Below are positions 8,948 through 18,957 of a DNA stretch of 64,000 nucleotides, one piece after another. The translations under genes and the position numbers were made by a program. Positions within the stretch are counted from its first letter, which is position 1, and the number at the start of each line of letters is the position of its first letter. Below the pieces are notes generated by a model. It saw only the letters and a list, made by a program, of their open reading frames with translations. It had not been told where the DNA came from and did no database searches. Origin of the DNA: a bacterium (lineage in GTDB: Bacteria > JAMCPX01); the NCBI GenBank assembly GCA_021787665.1, contig JAJYLN010000005.1:1-64000 (forward strand). Direction: 5' to 3'.

Positions 8948-10657
8948 TCAGCTCTCCAGTTGCGATAGCTGGCTTACTTTTCTGTACAGCCTCTTCCATA
9001 CTGTCATGTTTATCAGTACCACGATGAGTATCATCGCAAACGTCCCTCCGAAGAGAAGGTGGAAGTTGTTGTGCTCAATAGCCGTGTTGAGCAGTGTCCC
9101 TATGCCGCGCGTGTGAATGATCTTGTTCCTGTACAATACATACTCCGCAACGATGGATGCGTTCCACGCCCCTCCTGCCGCCGTGATGATGCCGGTAATC
9201 AACTGCGGCGCTATGGCAGGTATAATGACCTTTTTCCACAGTGTAAAGCCTTTTATGCTGAAGATCCTGGTAACGCCGATGAGGTCGTCGGACAGACTCA
9301 TGGCTCCGGACACGGTGTTGTACAGGATGTACCACTGTGTCCCGAGCAGCATCAGCAGAATGGATCCTATGCCGAGTCCGACGTGGGCTGCCCCCAGAAA
9401 CAGCAGGGCCAGGGGGTAGAGCATCGGCGCCGGGTAGGAGGCGAAGAACTGGATCAGAGGTTGGAGTTTCGTCGCGAGCCGCTTCCTCATGCCGATATAC
9501 ACGCCGACCGGCACGGCCCATAGGACGCCGATGAGGATCGTCGCCACGACCCTCGCGAAGGTCAGGAGCGCGGAAGTCGCTATGTATACGAGATCCTTAC
9601 CGGAGAGATTAAACAGTATATACGCGGATCGGTAAATGCCGAACAGTACGGCTGCGGTCACGCCGACGAGGGCCAGTATGCCGGCCGGTCTCAGAACAGG
9701 TGCCACGACACCGATGACCCTGTCCCTTACCCCGGTGTACGCCCGGTGAAGGGAGGCCCTCTCGCGGACCTTCGAGGAGAAGCGCCTCAGCGCCCTGAGC
9801 ACCGTAAGCCTCCTGAGGTAGTCCAACACCAGCGACTCGGGCTCATGGCCGGCAGTGGTGTCCTCGATCTTGAACTTGCCGGACCACACGATGAGCGGCT
9901 TCCAGAGCAAACGGTCGATGAGCGCAATGATGATGCCCATGGCAATCAGAGAATACACCATGGCGCGGCCGTCGCCTTTTCCCTGCGCCACGCTCATGTA
10001 AGCGCCAATACCCTGGAGCATGTACGAATGTTTGCCGAGCACGAAGGCCTCATTCACCGACAGGAAGAACCATCCCCCGGCAAACGACATCATACTGTTC
10101 CATATGAGGGCTATAGAAGAATAGGGCAGCTCGAGTGAGACGAACTTCCTGCCCCTGGAGAACTGGTAAATACGCGACACATAGTCGAGGTCGTTGGGGA
10201 CCGCCTTCAGCGACTGGTACACGCTGAAGGCCATGTTCCAGGCCATGGCCGTGAAGATCATGACGATGGCCGCAATCTCGAGTCCACAGTTGCTTCGGGG
10301 GAACAAGGAAATAAAGAAGAGGACTATCGCGGGCATAAGGCTCAGGACCGGGATGGATTGGAGCACGTCGAGCAGCGGCACCATCACGACATCTCCGAAC
10401 CGCGTCCGGGCGGCGCTGTAGCCGTAGCCGATAGCGAACACGAGCGAGAGGCCGTACGCGGCGCACATGCGAATCGTGGAGTAAGCGGAGTACTTGATCA
10501 AGGCGATCGGGGACAGCGATATATGGGACAGGGGCTTGAACGGGACGATGAGGTTTATGTAGACTTGTATGAGCAGGTATACGATGCCTGCGAGGATGAC
10601 GATGAAGCTGAGGTCGATCCACAGATGCTGGTATTTTTTAAGCTCGATACTGAGCAT
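8948..10657 (-). CDS. Fused double permease of the ABC importer
   Basis: A 569-residue membrane protein made of two binding-protein-dependent permease domains in tandem (about 50-260 and 330-560), each with five to six membrane segments and an EAA-type cytoplasmic loop ending in P (ELP in the first half, IIPAIAP in the second). Two-domain permeases of this type pair with ATPases carrying the AAA-associated domain, as in the next gene. It is the first gene of a two-gene operon and no periplasmic binding protein is present, so substrate capture must rely on a distant gene. Substrate is unknown. Confidence 0.88.
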   Translation of the reverse strand: MLSIELKKYQHLWIDLSFIVILAGIVYLLIQVYINLIVPFKPLSHISLSPIALIKYSAYSTIRMCAAYGLSLVFAIGYGYSAARTRFGDVVMVPLLDVLQSIPVLSLMPAIVLFFISLFPRSNCGLEIAAIVMIFTAMAWNMAFSVYQSLKAVPNDLDYVSRIYQFSRGRKFVSLELPYSSIALIWNSMMSFAGGWFFLSVNEAFVLGKHSYMLQGIGAYMSVAQGKGDGRAMVYSLIAMGIIIALIDRLLWKPLIVWSGKFKIEDTTAGHEPESLVLDYLRRLTVLRALRRFSSKVRERASLHRAYTGVRDRVIGVVAPVLRPAGILALVGVTAAVLFGIYRSAYILFNLSGKDLVYIATSALLTFARVVATILIGVLWAVPVGVYIGMRKRLATKLQPLIQFFASYPAPMLYPLALLFLGAAHVGLGIGSILLMLLGTQWYILYNTVSGAMSLSDDLIGVTRIFSIKGFTLWKKVIIPAIAPQLITGIITAAGGAWNASIVAEYVLYRNKIIHTRGIGTLLNTAIEHNNFHLLFGGTFAMILIVVLINMTVWKRLYRKVSQLSQLES

Positions 10658-10686
10658 TGCATGGTTTCCATAGTTCGTTGCTGTCC

Positions 10687-10715
10687 TGTGTATGCCATAT
10701 CCCGGGCCGTGTCAA
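10687..10715 (-). promoter_or_regulatory. Candidate promoter of the ABC importer operon
   Basis: On the minus strand TTGACA (10715-10710) and TACACA (10692-10687) are 17 bases apart, 30 bases upstream of the permease ATG at 10657. The -35 is perfect and the -10 is weak. Confidence 0.45.
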
Positions 10716-10871
10716 GGGCCTGAACAGTTGAAACGCACGCGTACAACTCTGTTTGCATAGGGGTAGGCGCCCGCCCTGGCGGAAACGGGACATGTTCCGT
10801 TCTCGGGCCTCCCTTTCAACAAACTGATATCGATGGCAAGGCTTGCGGCGGCACACCCTTCAAAGGGCCCG

Positions 10872-10898
10872 TTGACACGCAGGGGTATCGCTGTTAAT
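10872..10898 (+). promoter_or_regulatory. Candidate promoter for tsaE
   Basis: TTGACA (10872-10877) is followed after 15 bases by GTTAAT (10893-10898), with the tsaE ATG only nine bases further on. If used, the mRNA would be almost leaderless. The spacing is short, so confidence is low. The rest of the divergent 250-base gap shows nothing else recognisable. Confidence 0.3.
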
Positions 10899-10907
10899 CC
10901 TGAGGCG

Positions 10908-11378
10908 ATGAATACGTGCCTCGCATCGTTTATCAGAACCCCGGCAGAGATGGACCGCGTGGCGCGGCGGTTGGCGAAGGTACTGCCGAAAGGCACGAGG
11001 ATAGGCCTGTGCGGGGAGCTCGGCGCAGGCAAGACCACCTTCGTGAAGGGCTTTGCATCTACGTACGGCATCAGCAGGGACACCGTCACCAGCCCTACGT
11101 TCACCATAATCAACGAGTACAGCGGCCCCACCCCCATCGTCCATGCAGATTTGTACAGGATAGCCACGGACGAGGAGCTTGCCCGCACCGGATTGTTCGA
11201 TGCAGACCCCGGCAGCGGCTTCCTGCTGATAGAATGGCCGGATAGGTTCAAATCTCTTGCAAATTACCTTGACCTTGTTTTAGTCTTCTCTATGAAAAAA
11301 AATGGCAGGGTCATTGAGGCAAGGGGCAAAAAGGAGATCCTGCGCAGGATAGCGGAAAGTAAAATTCTCGAGAGGTAA
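10908..11378 (+). CDS. tsaE: tRNA threonylcarbamoyladenosine biosynthesis ATPase TsaE
   Basis: TsaE is the P-loop ATPase that supports TsaB-TsaD in making t6A37 on ANN-decoding tRNAs. From the ATG at 10908 the protein has 156 residues, the family size, with the P-loop GELGAGKTT at 36-44, the conserved SPTFTI segment, and a DLYR motif before the Walker B-like LIEWPD. The longer reading from 10833 adds a 25-residue unconserved tail and is less likely. It begins a plus-strand run with lysC six bases downstream. TsaB and TsaD are not in the window. Confidence 0.93.
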   Translation: MNTCLASFIRTPAEMDRVARRLAKVLPKGTRIGLCGELGAGKTTFVKGFASTYGISRDTVTSPTFTIINEYSGPTPIVHADLYRIATDEELARTGLFDADPGSGFLLIEWPDRFKSLANYLDLVLVFSMKKNGRVIEARGKKEILRRIAESKILER

Positions 11379-11383
11379 GAACT

Positions 11384-12601
11384 ATGGCTTTAGTCGTTAA
11401 GAAGTTCGGTGGTACATCGGTGGGAGACATCGATAAGATCAAGAACGTGGCGAGAAAAGTGGCAAAGGCAAAGGACAAGGGCGACGACCTCATCGTCGTC
11501 GTTTCCGCGATGGCAGGCGAGACAAACAAGCTCGTCGACTACACCAATAAGACGGCAGAGATCCCGGGCCTGCGGGAGTATGACGTCGTCGTCTCGACCG
11601 GGGAGCAGGTGACGATCGGCCTGCTGTCCATAGCCCTGAATGCGATGGGGTACAAGGCGGTGTCGTTCCTCGGCTTTCAGATACCCATCATAACGGACTC
11701 CGCATACTCCAAGAGCCGCATCCTCAGAATAGAGGACAAGAAGATACGGGGCGCGCTGAAGGACGGCAACATCGTTGTCGTGGCCGGGTTCCAGGGCGTC
11801 GACGAGAAGGGCAGCATCACGACGCTCGGCAGGGGTGGGTCCGACACTACCGCGGTAGCGCTCGCGGCGGCACTCAAGGCGGACGTCTGCGAGATATACA
11901 CGGACGTCGACGGAATATACACGACGGACCCGAATATCGTGCCCGAGGCACGGAGGCTCGATCGCATCTCCTACGAGGAGATGCTCGAGATGGCAAGCCT
12001 CGGGGCAAAAGTCCTGCAGACAAGGTCCGTGGAGTTCGCCATGAAGTACAGGGTCCCTGTCATGGTAAAATCTACCTTCACGGAGAGTGGAGGAACACTG
12101 GTAACGGAGGATAAGAAAATGGAAGAAGCAGTTGTTTCCGGCATAGCGTATGACAAGAACGAGGCAAAGATCACCCTGGTGAAGATACCGGATAGACCGG
12201 GCATAGCGGCGAAGCTCTTCAAGCCGCTCACGGAAGCCAACATCAACGTGGACATGATCGTCCAGAATATCAGTACCGAGGGCAATACCGACCTCACGTT
12301 CACCGTTGCCAAGAGCGACTTCAAGCGTGCGATGGAGATCATCAAGGACATCGCGAAAGAGATCAACGCGCAGGATGTCATCTCGGACCAGGGCATCGCC
12401 AAGATCTCCATCATCGGTGCCGGCATGAAAAGCCACGCCGGCATTGCTCAGAAGATGTTCTCCGCCCTCGCCAAGGAGAACATAAACATCCAGATGATAA
12501 GCACGTCCGAGATAAAGATATCCTGCGTGATCGAGGCCAAGTACACGGAGCTCGCGGTACGGGTCCTGCACGAGGCATTCGGACTGGACAAGGCGAGGTG
12601 A
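11384..12601 (+). CDS. lysC: Aspartate kinase
   Basis: It phosphorylates aspartate, the committed step toward lysine, threonine, methionine and diaminopimelate. The 405-residue chain opens with KKFGGTSV and ends with two ACT domains (about 265-405) that normally carry feedback control by lysine or threonine. A GAGGTAAG ribosome site precedes the ATG. Size and arrangement match single-function aspartokinase II. The neighbour cimA makes another branch-point amino-acid precursor. It starts six bases after tsaE and is probably co-transcribed. Confidence 0.96.
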   Translation: MALVVKKFGGTSVGDIDKIKNVARKVAKAKDKGDDLIVVVSAMAGETNKLVDYTNKTAEIPGLREYDVVVSTGEQVTIGLLSIALNAMGYKAVSFLGFQIPIITDSAYSKSRILRIEDKKIRGALKDGNIVVVAGFQGVDEKGSITTLGRGGSDTTAVALAAALKADVCEIYTDVDGIYTTDPNIVPEARRLDRISYEEMLEMASLGAKVLQTRSVEFAMKYRVPVMVKSTFTESGGTLVTEDKKMEEAVVSGIAYDKNEAKITLVKIPDRPGIAAKLFKPLTEANINVDMIVQNISTEGNTDLTFTVAKSDFKRAMEIIKDIAKEINAQDVISDQGIAKISIIGAGMKSHAGIAQKMFSALAKENINIQMISTSEIKISCVIEAKYTELAVRVLHEAFGLDKAR

Positions 12602-12617
12602 CCCCATCCGGGCCATC

Positions 12618-14231
12618 ATGGTTTCAAAGAAGATAGAAGTATATGACACGGTTCTGCGGGACGGCTCCCAGTCAGAGAGGGTGAACTTCTCTGTCGAGGA
12701 TAAGCTCATCATACTGAAGGCCCTTGACGACATCGGGATGACGTATGTGGAGGGCGGGTGGCCCGGCTCGAATCCCCGGGACATCGATTTCTTCAAAAAG
12801 GCCACGAAGGCAATACTCAAGAACACCCGACTCACGGCGTTCGGCAGCACGAGAAGAAGGGGTATGACGGCGACCAACGATCCCAATCTGAGGGCCATCG
12901 TGGAATCGGGCGTAGCATACGCTACGATATTCGGCAAGAGCTGGGACCTGCATGTGAAGGATGCTCTTCGCATATCCATGGAAGAGAACCTGGCCCTGAT
13001 AGCCGATTCCGTAGCGTTTTTGAAAAAGCACATGGCTGGCGTCATCTACGATGCCGAGCATTTCTTCGACGGGTACAAGCACAACAAAGAGTATGCTCTC
13101 AAGACACTGCTGTTTGCGGACAAGGCCGGCGCTGACCGGATCGTGCTGTGCGATACGAACGGCGGCACACTGCCATGGGAGATCGAGGCGATCATCGAGG
13201 ACGTCAAAAGGAGCATTAACGTCGGGAAGCTGGGTATCCATCTCCACAACGACACGGAAACCGCGGTCGCGAGTACGCTCCTCGCCGTACAACTCGGTGC
13301 CGTGCACATCCAGGGCACGATCAACGGCTATGGCGAACGGTGCGGCAATGCAAACCTGTGCTCCATCGTACCGTCTCTCGAGCTGAAGATGGGATATAAG
13401 GTACTGGGTAGACGCCTCAGGCAGCTCAAGGAAGTCTCGAGGCTCGTGGACGAGCTTGCAAATCTTCCGCCCAACCAATATCTCCCCTACGTGGGCGAGA
13501 GCGCCTTCGCACACAAGGCGGGCGTCCATGTCAGCGCGATCGTGAGGAACCCGAGGACGTACGAGCACGTGGCGCCAGCACTCGTGGGCAACCGGAGACG
13601 GGTTCTCGTGTCCGATCTCTCGGGGAAGGCAAACATTCAGATGAAGTCAGATGAACTCGGCATCGATCTCAAAAGAGCTGCACCTATCGCTGGCTACAGG
13701 AAAGACTTCAGCAATAGATTGTCGGCTATTGTCAAAACTGTGAAAGAATACGAGAATAAAGGCTACGAGTACGAAAGCGCAGATGCTTCATTCGAGCTCC
13801 TTATAAACAAGTCTCTCCATAGACAGAGGAGCTTCTTCAAGCTGGTCGGTTTCAGGGTCATTGACGAGAAACGGAAGGAAGACGAGCCGCCGATTGCGGA
13901 AGCGACCATCATGCTCGAGGTGGACGGGAAGCTCGAGCACACCGCCGCCATGGGCAACGGACCGGTCAATGCGCTGGACAACGCCCTGCGGAAAGCGCTG
14001 GAGAAGTTCTATCCGGAACTCGCCAACGTCCGGCTCCTCGATTTCAAGGTCAGGGTCATCTCTTCCGGCGAGGGTACCGACGCGGCAGTACGTGTGCTCA
14101 TTGAGTCCGGTGACGGCACGACGACATGGAACACGGTAGGAGTGTCCGAGAACATCATCGAGGCGAGCTGGCTTGCGCTCGTGGACAGCATAAACTACAA
14201 GCTGCTGAAGCACAAAAAGCTCCATGACTAA
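12618..14231 (+). CDS. cimA: (R)-citramalate synthase
   Basis: CimA joins pyruvate and acetyl-CoA into citramalate, the first step of the threonine-independent route to isoleucine. The 537-residue chain has the HMGL-like barrel with DTVLRDGSQSE near the N-terminus, the HLHND metal-site motif mid-chain, and a C-terminal LeuA-type regulatory domain, matching the long CimA family (about 530) rather than 2-isopropylmalate synthase. That barrel start reads DGSQSE, as in CimA, whereas LeuA typically has DGEQ. It follows lysC by 16 bases and its end overlaps hisS. Confidence 0.93.
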   Translation: MVSKKIEVYDTVLRDGSQSERVNFSVEDKLIILKALDDIGMTYVEGGWPGSNPRDIDFFKKATKAILKNTRLTAFGSTRRRGMTATNDPNLRAIVESGVAYATIFGKSWDLHVKDALRISMEENLALIADSVAFLKKHMAGVIYDAEHFFDGYKHNKEYALKTLLFADKAGADRIVLCDTNGGTLPWEIEAIIEDVKRSINVGKLGIHLHNDTETAVASTLLAVQLGAVHIQGTINGYGERCGNANLCSIVPSLELKMGYKVLGRRLRQLKEVSRLVDELANLPPNQYLPYVGESAFAHKAGVHVSAIVRNPRTYEHVAPALVGNRRRVLVSDLSGKANIQMKSDELGIDLKRAAPIAGYRKDFSNRLSAIVKTVKEYENKGYEYESADASFELLINKSLHRQRSFFKLVGFRVIDEKRKEDEPPIAEATIMLEVDGKLEHTAAMGNGPVNALDNALRKALEKFYPELANVRLLDFKVRVISSGEGTDAAVRVLIESGDGTTTWNTVGVSENIIEASWLALVDSINYKLLKHKKLHD

Positions 14232-15480
14232 AGAATTCAGATCGGTCCAAGGTTTCAACGATATCCTTTCGCCGGAGATCGCGAAGTTCCAGCACATCGA
14301 GTCTGTGGCACGACGATGCTTCGGCCTGTTCAACTTCAGGGAGGTCAGGACCCCTGTCCTCGAGCAGGCCGGGCTGTTCGAGAGGAGCATCGGTACCAGT
14401 ACGGACATCGTCGAGAAGGAGATGTACACCTTCGAAGACAAGGGCGGCGAGAGGCTGTCGCTGAGGCCCGAGGGCACCGCCCCGGTAGCGCGGACGTACA
14501 TCGAGCACAACATCGACAAGCAGGACGCGCTGCAGCGTTGGTTCTATATAGGTCCGATGTTCAGGCACGAGAGGCCGCAGCGGGGCAGGCTCAGACAGTT
14601 CCACCAGGCAGGGGTCGAGATTTTCGGGACAGACGACCCGTTCGCCGACGTCGAAACCATCCTCCTGGCGGACACGATCATCTCCTCGCTCGCCGTGAGG
14701 GACGTCACGGCGCGGCTGAATTCCATAGGCTGCCCTGTATGCAGACCCGCATACCTGAAAGAATTGAGGTCCTACCTCGGTAGTGTCAGGGAAAGGCTCT
14801 GCGAGGACTGCAGGAAGCGGGCCGACACAAACCCCATGCGCGTGCTCGACTGCAAGAAGGAGGGCTGCCTGGAGGCAACCGCCAGCGCCCCCAGAACGAC
14901 AGACCACCTGTGCAACGACTGCTCTGGCCATCTTTCCGGACTCAGGTCCGGGCTCGATGCACTGAAGATCCCTTACACGATAGACACGCGCCTCGTCAGG
15001 GGACTCGACTACTATTCGAGGACGGTCTTCGAGTTTGCGCCGGCACGTGATACCCGCGCGCAGAACGCTATCGTGGCCGGAGGCCGGTACGATTACCTCG
15101 TGGAGTTGCTCGGCGGTCCACACACGCCGGCTATCGGCTTCGCAATGGGCATCGAGCGCATGGCAGCGCTGATCGACACGCCCGTACAGCGCGGGCCGGC
15201 CGTGTTCTTCGTCCCCCTGTCCTCAGAGTCCAGGGTAAAAGCAGTGAGGCTTGCCGGTGTGCTGAGGCATACCGGCAGGACGTGCGAGATCGGGTACGGC
15301 GAAAAGACCATCAAGAGCATGCTGCGGCGCGCGGACAGGCTGGGCGCCGATCTGGTCATCATCATCGGCGAGGAAGAGCTCAGGGACGGCTTTGTGACCC
15401 TGAAGCGGATGTCCGACGGCACACAGGAGAGGGTCAACGATGCAGATCTTCCCGATGCCGTCGGGCGCATGAAGTCGTGA
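14224..15480 (+). CDS. hisS: Histidyl-tRNA synthetase
   Basis: A class II aminoacyl-tRNA synthetase charging tRNA-His. The 418-residue chain has motif 2 around GPMFRHERPQRGR, the histidine-specific loop RGLDYYSRTVFE, the motif 3 region AIGFAMGIERM, and a C-terminal anticodon-binding domain. Its ATG lies inside the end of cimA (8-base overlap), pointing to coupled translation. A 6-bp hairpin (CCCTGC-ATT-GCAGGG, 15511-15525) follows the stop but lacks a T-tract. Confidence 0.96.
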   Translation: MTKEFRSVQGFNDILSPEIAKFQHIESVARRCFGLFNFREVRTPVLEQAGLFERSIGTSTDIVEKEMYTFEDKGGERLSLRPEGTAPVARTYIEHNIDKQDALQRWFYIGPMFRHERPQRGRLRQFHQAGVEIFGTDDPFADVETILLADTIISSLAVRDVTARLNSIGCPVCRPAYLKELRSYLGSVRERLCEDCRKRADTNPMRVLDCKKEGCLEATASAPRTTDHLCNDCSGHLSGLRSGLDALKIPYTIDTRLVRGLDYYSRTVFEFAPARDTRAQNAIVAGGRYDYLVELLGGPHTPAIGFAMGIERMAALIDTPVQRGPAVFFVPLSSESRVKAVRLAGVLRHTGRTCEIGYGEKTIKSMLRRADRLGADLVIIIGEEELRDGFVTLKRMSDGTQERVNDADLPDAVGRMKS

Positions 15481-15567
15481 GCGAACAGGGAAGTAGCCGC
15501 CCGGGATTCTCCCTGCATTGCAGGGGGTGCGGCATGGTAGTCCTCATTGATCTGCCGGGTCAATCAT

Positions 15568-15598
15568 TTGACAGACGGCCCGTCCGGCGAGGTATACT
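15568..15598 (+). promoter_or_regulatory. Candidate promoter of the lpxH unit, possibly leaderless
   Basis: TTGACA (15568-15573) and TATACT (15593-15598) are near-consensus but 19 bases apart. The spacer holds the palindrome GACGGCCCGTC (15574-15584). The predicted start site falls on the A of the lpxH ATG at 15605, and there is no Shine-Dalgarno sequence. Confidence 0.5.
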
Positions 15599-15604
15599 AT
15601 TCTC

Positions 15605-16348
15605 ATGTATTGCATATTCCTTTCGGACGCACACCTGAAGGGCAGGGGCGATCCGAACCAGAAAAAACTCGTTTCATTCCTCGAGGACATCACCAGGGAC
15701 GACTGTGCAGTTCCAGAAGCCCTGTTCCTGCTCGGAGACATCTTCGACTACTGGGTAAGCCCGGGAGGATTCGTAGACCCTGCGTACGTACCGCTGTTAA
15801 ACGCCGTACAGAAGCTGTCGGACAAGGGCGTAAGACTCCATTACTATCTCGGTAACCACGACTTCTTCGTGAAGCATACGTTGGGGAAGATCTGCAGCGG
15901 CATCGAGGTCACTGAGGATGGTACTGGTATAGAGCTCGACGGCATCAGGTGTTTCATCACACACGGAGACATGATAGACTATACGGACAGGAAGTACAGG
16001 TTTCTCAGGTGGGTGCTCAGGAGCTGGCCCATCCGTTTCCTCTCGGATATCCTGCCGGCTGGCGTCATAAGGAACATCGGAGCCGGCCTGGCGGAGCGCA
16101 GCAGGGCGGTGTGGACCGCACGGAGGACGCTGCCGGAATCCGTGATCGAGGAGTACATCGCCGAAAAATCCGCTCAGGGTTTCGACGTGCTTATAACGGC
16201 CCATTTCCATACACCCGGGATAAGGGATCTCGCCTTCGGCGGCAGGAAGATAACGTACATCAATACGGGCAACTGGTTCAACGATTACAGTTATGTCGTA
16301 CTCAGTGATGGAAGGTTCGAGCTGAAGTATTACAGCGGTACGGTATGA
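15605..16348 (+). CDS. lpxH: UDP-2,3-diacylglucosamine diphosphatase, LpxH family
   Basis: LpxH hydrolyses UDP-2,3-diacylglucosamine to lipid X in lipid A synthesis at the inner membrane. The 247-residue calcineurin-like phosphoesterase shows the metal ligands in SDAH (D8, H10), GD at 44-45, GNHD at 83-86, THGD, and TAHFHTPG. The family GNRD is replaced by GNHD, as in several LpxH relatives, so LpxH is likely but another phosphoesterase role is possible. The conserved first strand begins at residue 3, so the start is secure. Its end overlaps the radical SAM gene. Confidence 0.8.
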   Translation: MYCIFLSDAHLKGRGDPNQKKLVSFLEDITRDDCAVPEALFLLGDIFDYWVSPGGFVDPAYVPLLNAVQKLSDKGVRLHYYLGNHDFFVKHTLGKICSGIEVTEDGTGIELDGIRCFITHGDMIDYTDRKYRFLRWVLRSWPIRFLSDILPAGVIRNIGAGLAERSRAVWTARRTLPESVIEEYIAEKSAQGFDVLITAHFHTPGIRDLAFGGRKITYINTGNWFNDYSYVVLSDGRFELKYYSGTV

Positions 16349-18957
16349 GAGAGCTCCTGGCACAGGTGAGGAGACCGACCCGGTACATAGGGCCGGAGCC
16401 CAACGCCGTGGTGAAGCAGCACGACTCGGTACGACTGAAGGTCGCGCTCGTCTACCCGGACCTATACGAGGTCGGCATGACAAACCTCGGGATCCGGATA
16501 CTGTACGAGCGGATCAACGATCTTTCCTATGCGCTCGCCGAGAGGGCATACCTCCCCGGCGAAGACATGGAGTCAGTCATGCGCAGGCACGGCGGGAGGC
16601 TTTCCACCCTGGAGACAGACACCCCGCTCGATCGGTTCGATATCATCGGTATAACCCTCCAGACGGAGCTGAACTACGTCAACACACTCCACGCCCTGAG
16701 GCTATCCGGTCTCGCAGCAAGATCTGCGGCAAGGAAGGCTTGCTTCCCGCTCGTCATCGGAGGGGGGAGCTGTGCCTTCAATCCGGAACCCATGGCTGAC
16801 TTCTTCGATGCCTTCGTGATCGGCGATGGAGAGGACGCCGTAATTGAGATCATTGACGCCATCGCGCGGTGCAAGGAGAACGGTCTCCCGAAGGCCTCGT
16901 GCCTCGATGCGCTCGCACATATCGAAGGCGTGTACGTACCGTCCCGGTACCGGCAGATCATCGACGAGAACGGGAACTTCAGGGCCATCCTGCCCGACGA
17001 CACCTCCGTACCCCGCGTCAGGAAACGGATACTCCCGGACATAAACCAGGTGGTCCTCCGGCGTCCGATCATACCGTTCGTCCGGCCGGTGCACGATAGG
17101 CTCGTAGTCGAGATAGCCCGGGGCTGTACCAGGGGATGCAGGTTCTGTCAGGCCGGCATGATCTACAGGCCTGTCCGGGAGAAGGACATGGAAACGGTGC
17201 TCAAAGAGATAGAAGAAAACAGCAGCGCGTCCGGGTTCTCGGACATAAGCCTGCTTTCTTTGAGCGCAGGTGACTACACCATGATCTCCCCGCTCCTGAG
17301 GTCGTTCATGTCTCAATTCGCCGGGGAGCGGTGCTCGGTCTCGCTCCCTTCGCTCAGGATAGACTCCGTAACAGGACCGCTGCTCGATCAGATCCGGCAG
17401 GTGAGGAAGACCGGGCTCACGGTCGCTATAGAGGCAGGCACGCAGAGGATGAGAGACATCATAAACAAGGGCATCACCGAAGAGGATATCATCGCTTCCG
17501 TACAGCTTGCAGCACGGATGGGCTGGCAGACGATCAAGCTCTACTTCATGCTCGGCCTGCCCTTCGAGTCGGACGCCGATGTCACCGGCATGGCCGGGCT
17601 CATAAACCGCATCTACGCTGCTGTGCGGGAGCACAGCGGAAGGACCCAGATCAACGTCAGCATAGCCGCCTTCATCCCCAAGCCCCACACACCGTTCCAG
17701 TGGTCTGGTATGATCGCTTCGGAAGAGTTCAGACGGAGACTGTCCATCGTCAGGAGTATGGTGAAGGGGAAAAAAATAACGATAAAATATCAGAAGCCGG
17801 AAATCAGCGTCATAGAGGCTATCCTGGCACGGGCCGATAGGAGGATCGGCCCGGTCATCGAGGAGGTCGCCCGGCACGAGGCGTCGATCGGCAGTGCAGG
17901 GGAGGTGTCAGACAGTCCGAGTTCTTTCGCCGCCCAGGCACCGCACGAGGCAAGCAGCGATGCGGATGACGATGCAATGCATCGTAACGACTATCGGGTA
18001 TGGCTCGATGCAATAGCATCCCGGGGGCTTTCCCTGTCCGACCTGCTCGGGAATCTGGGGACAGACCAACCCCTGCCGTGGGACCACATCGACACTTCCA
18101 TACCGATATCCTTCCTGAAACAGGAGTATGAGAGAGCACGCGACGGGATTGTCACAAAAGACTGCTTCCAGGCAGTGTGCACGGACTGCGGTGTGTGCGA
18201 CTTCAGTCGGATCGAGCCCAGGAGCTCGCGTGAGCCGCAGTCCGGGGTACTCCGTAGAGGAAGCGCAGCACAGCGGAGCAGGGTGATGCCGGACCGCTGG
18301 ACTACCGACGTACGCGTACGGTACACCAAGGCCGGCACGATGCGGTTTCTCGGCCACCTCGAGCTGATCGACTTCATCATGCACGCCCTGCACAGGACAG
18401 GGCTGCCGCTGGTATACACCACAGGGTTCCATCCCAAACCTATCGTCTCATTCAGCGAGCCCATACCCGCCGGCATCGAGAGCAGTGCGGAGTATATGGA
18501 CATAAAGCTCTCCGGAGAAACAGACCCGGACCGCACACTGGCGGCCTTAAAGAGGGTCGGATACCGGGGTCTGGAATTCGTGGAGTCGATACGGCTGCCG
18601 TACGGGACCATGCCGGTCGGCGGTGCAGTACGGGCCGTGCACTATGAGCTTGCACTGGATGCCGTCAGGAGCTGCACGATGTCCGTTCTTGGCCCGGCCA
18701 TCGACTTGCTTTTAATCAGCGAGAGGTTTATGGTACCGTTGAGCCGGAAAGACAGGGAGGACGAGACGGATGTCCGTCCTTTTATCCGGACACTGAGGGT
18801 GGATGAAAGTGGGAGGTTGCTTATGGTTATGCAGAGGGTGCACGGCAGACTGATCGGTGCCCTCGACATTCTGGAGAAAGGTCTCGGCATACCCTACCAC
18901 GACATCATCGGTGCACCGCTAAAAAAAGTGGCAGTAGAGTTCGGCGATGAACGATAA
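16345..18957 (+). CDS. B12-type radical SAM protein, TIGR03960/TIGR03936 (DUF2344) fusion
   Basis: An 870-residue protein with a B12-binding-like N-terminal region (about 30-170), a radical SAM core with CxxxCxxC at Cys261, Cys265 and Cys268, and a C-terminal DUF2344/TIGR03936 domain (from about 655) recognisable by VRYTKAGTMRFLGH and GFHPKP. The fusion is a known uncharacterised family, often near ribosomal-protein genes and RNase G; the substrate is unknown. A linker rich in Ser/Ala/Asp lies around 520-550. It overlaps lpxH by four bases and the next gene by eleven. Confidence 0.88.
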   Translation: MRELLAQVRRPTRYIGPEPNAVVKQHDSVRLKVALVYPDLYEVGMTNLGIRILYERINDLSYALAERAYLPGEDMESVMRRHGGRLSTLETDTPLDRFDIIGITLQTELNYVNTLHALRLSGLAARSAARKACFPLVIGGGSCAFNPEPMADFFDAFVIGDGEDAVIEIIDAIARCKENGLPKASCLDALAHIEGVYVPSRYRQIIDENGNFRAILPDDTSVPRVRKRILPDINQVVLRRPIIPFVRPVHDRLVVEIARGCTRGCRFCQAGMIYRPVREKDMETVLKEIEENSSASGFSDISLLSLSAGDYTMISPLLRSFMSQFAGERCSVSLPSLRIDSVTGPLLDQIRQVRKTGLTVAIEAGTQRMRDIINKGITEEDIIASVQLAARMGWQTIKLYFMLGLPFESDADVTGMAGLINRIYAAVREHSGRTQINVSIAAFIPKPHTPFQWSGMIASEEFRRRLSIVRSMVKGKKITIKYQKPEISVIEAILARADRRIGPVIEEVARHEASIGSAGEVSDSPSSFAAQAPHEASSDADDDAMHRNDYRVWLDAIASRGLSLSDLLGNLGTDQPLPWDHIDTSIPISFLKQEYERARDGIVTKDCFQAVCTDCGVCDFSRIEPRSSREPQSGVLRRGSAAQRSRVMPDRWTTDVRVRYTKAGTMRFLGHLELIDFIMHALHRTGLPLVYTTGFHPKPIVSFSEPIPAGIESSAEYMDIKLSGETDPDRTLAALKRVGYRGLEFVESIRLPYGTMPVGGAVRAVHYELALDAVRSCTMSVLGPAIDLLLISERFMVPLSRKDREDETDVRPFIRTLRVDESGRLLMVMQRVHGRLIGALDILEKGLGIPYHDIIGAPLKKVAVEFGDER

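Noticed and set aside
11390-13045. 551-residue open frame on the minus strand across lysC and cimA
   Set aside because: It spans two well-supported genes on the other strand and shows no family motif; it results from GC-rich codon bias.
15511-15525. Hairpin CCCTGC-ATT-GCAGGG after hisS considered as a terminator
   Set aside because: No T-tract follows the stem, so it does not meet the standard for an intrinsic terminator.
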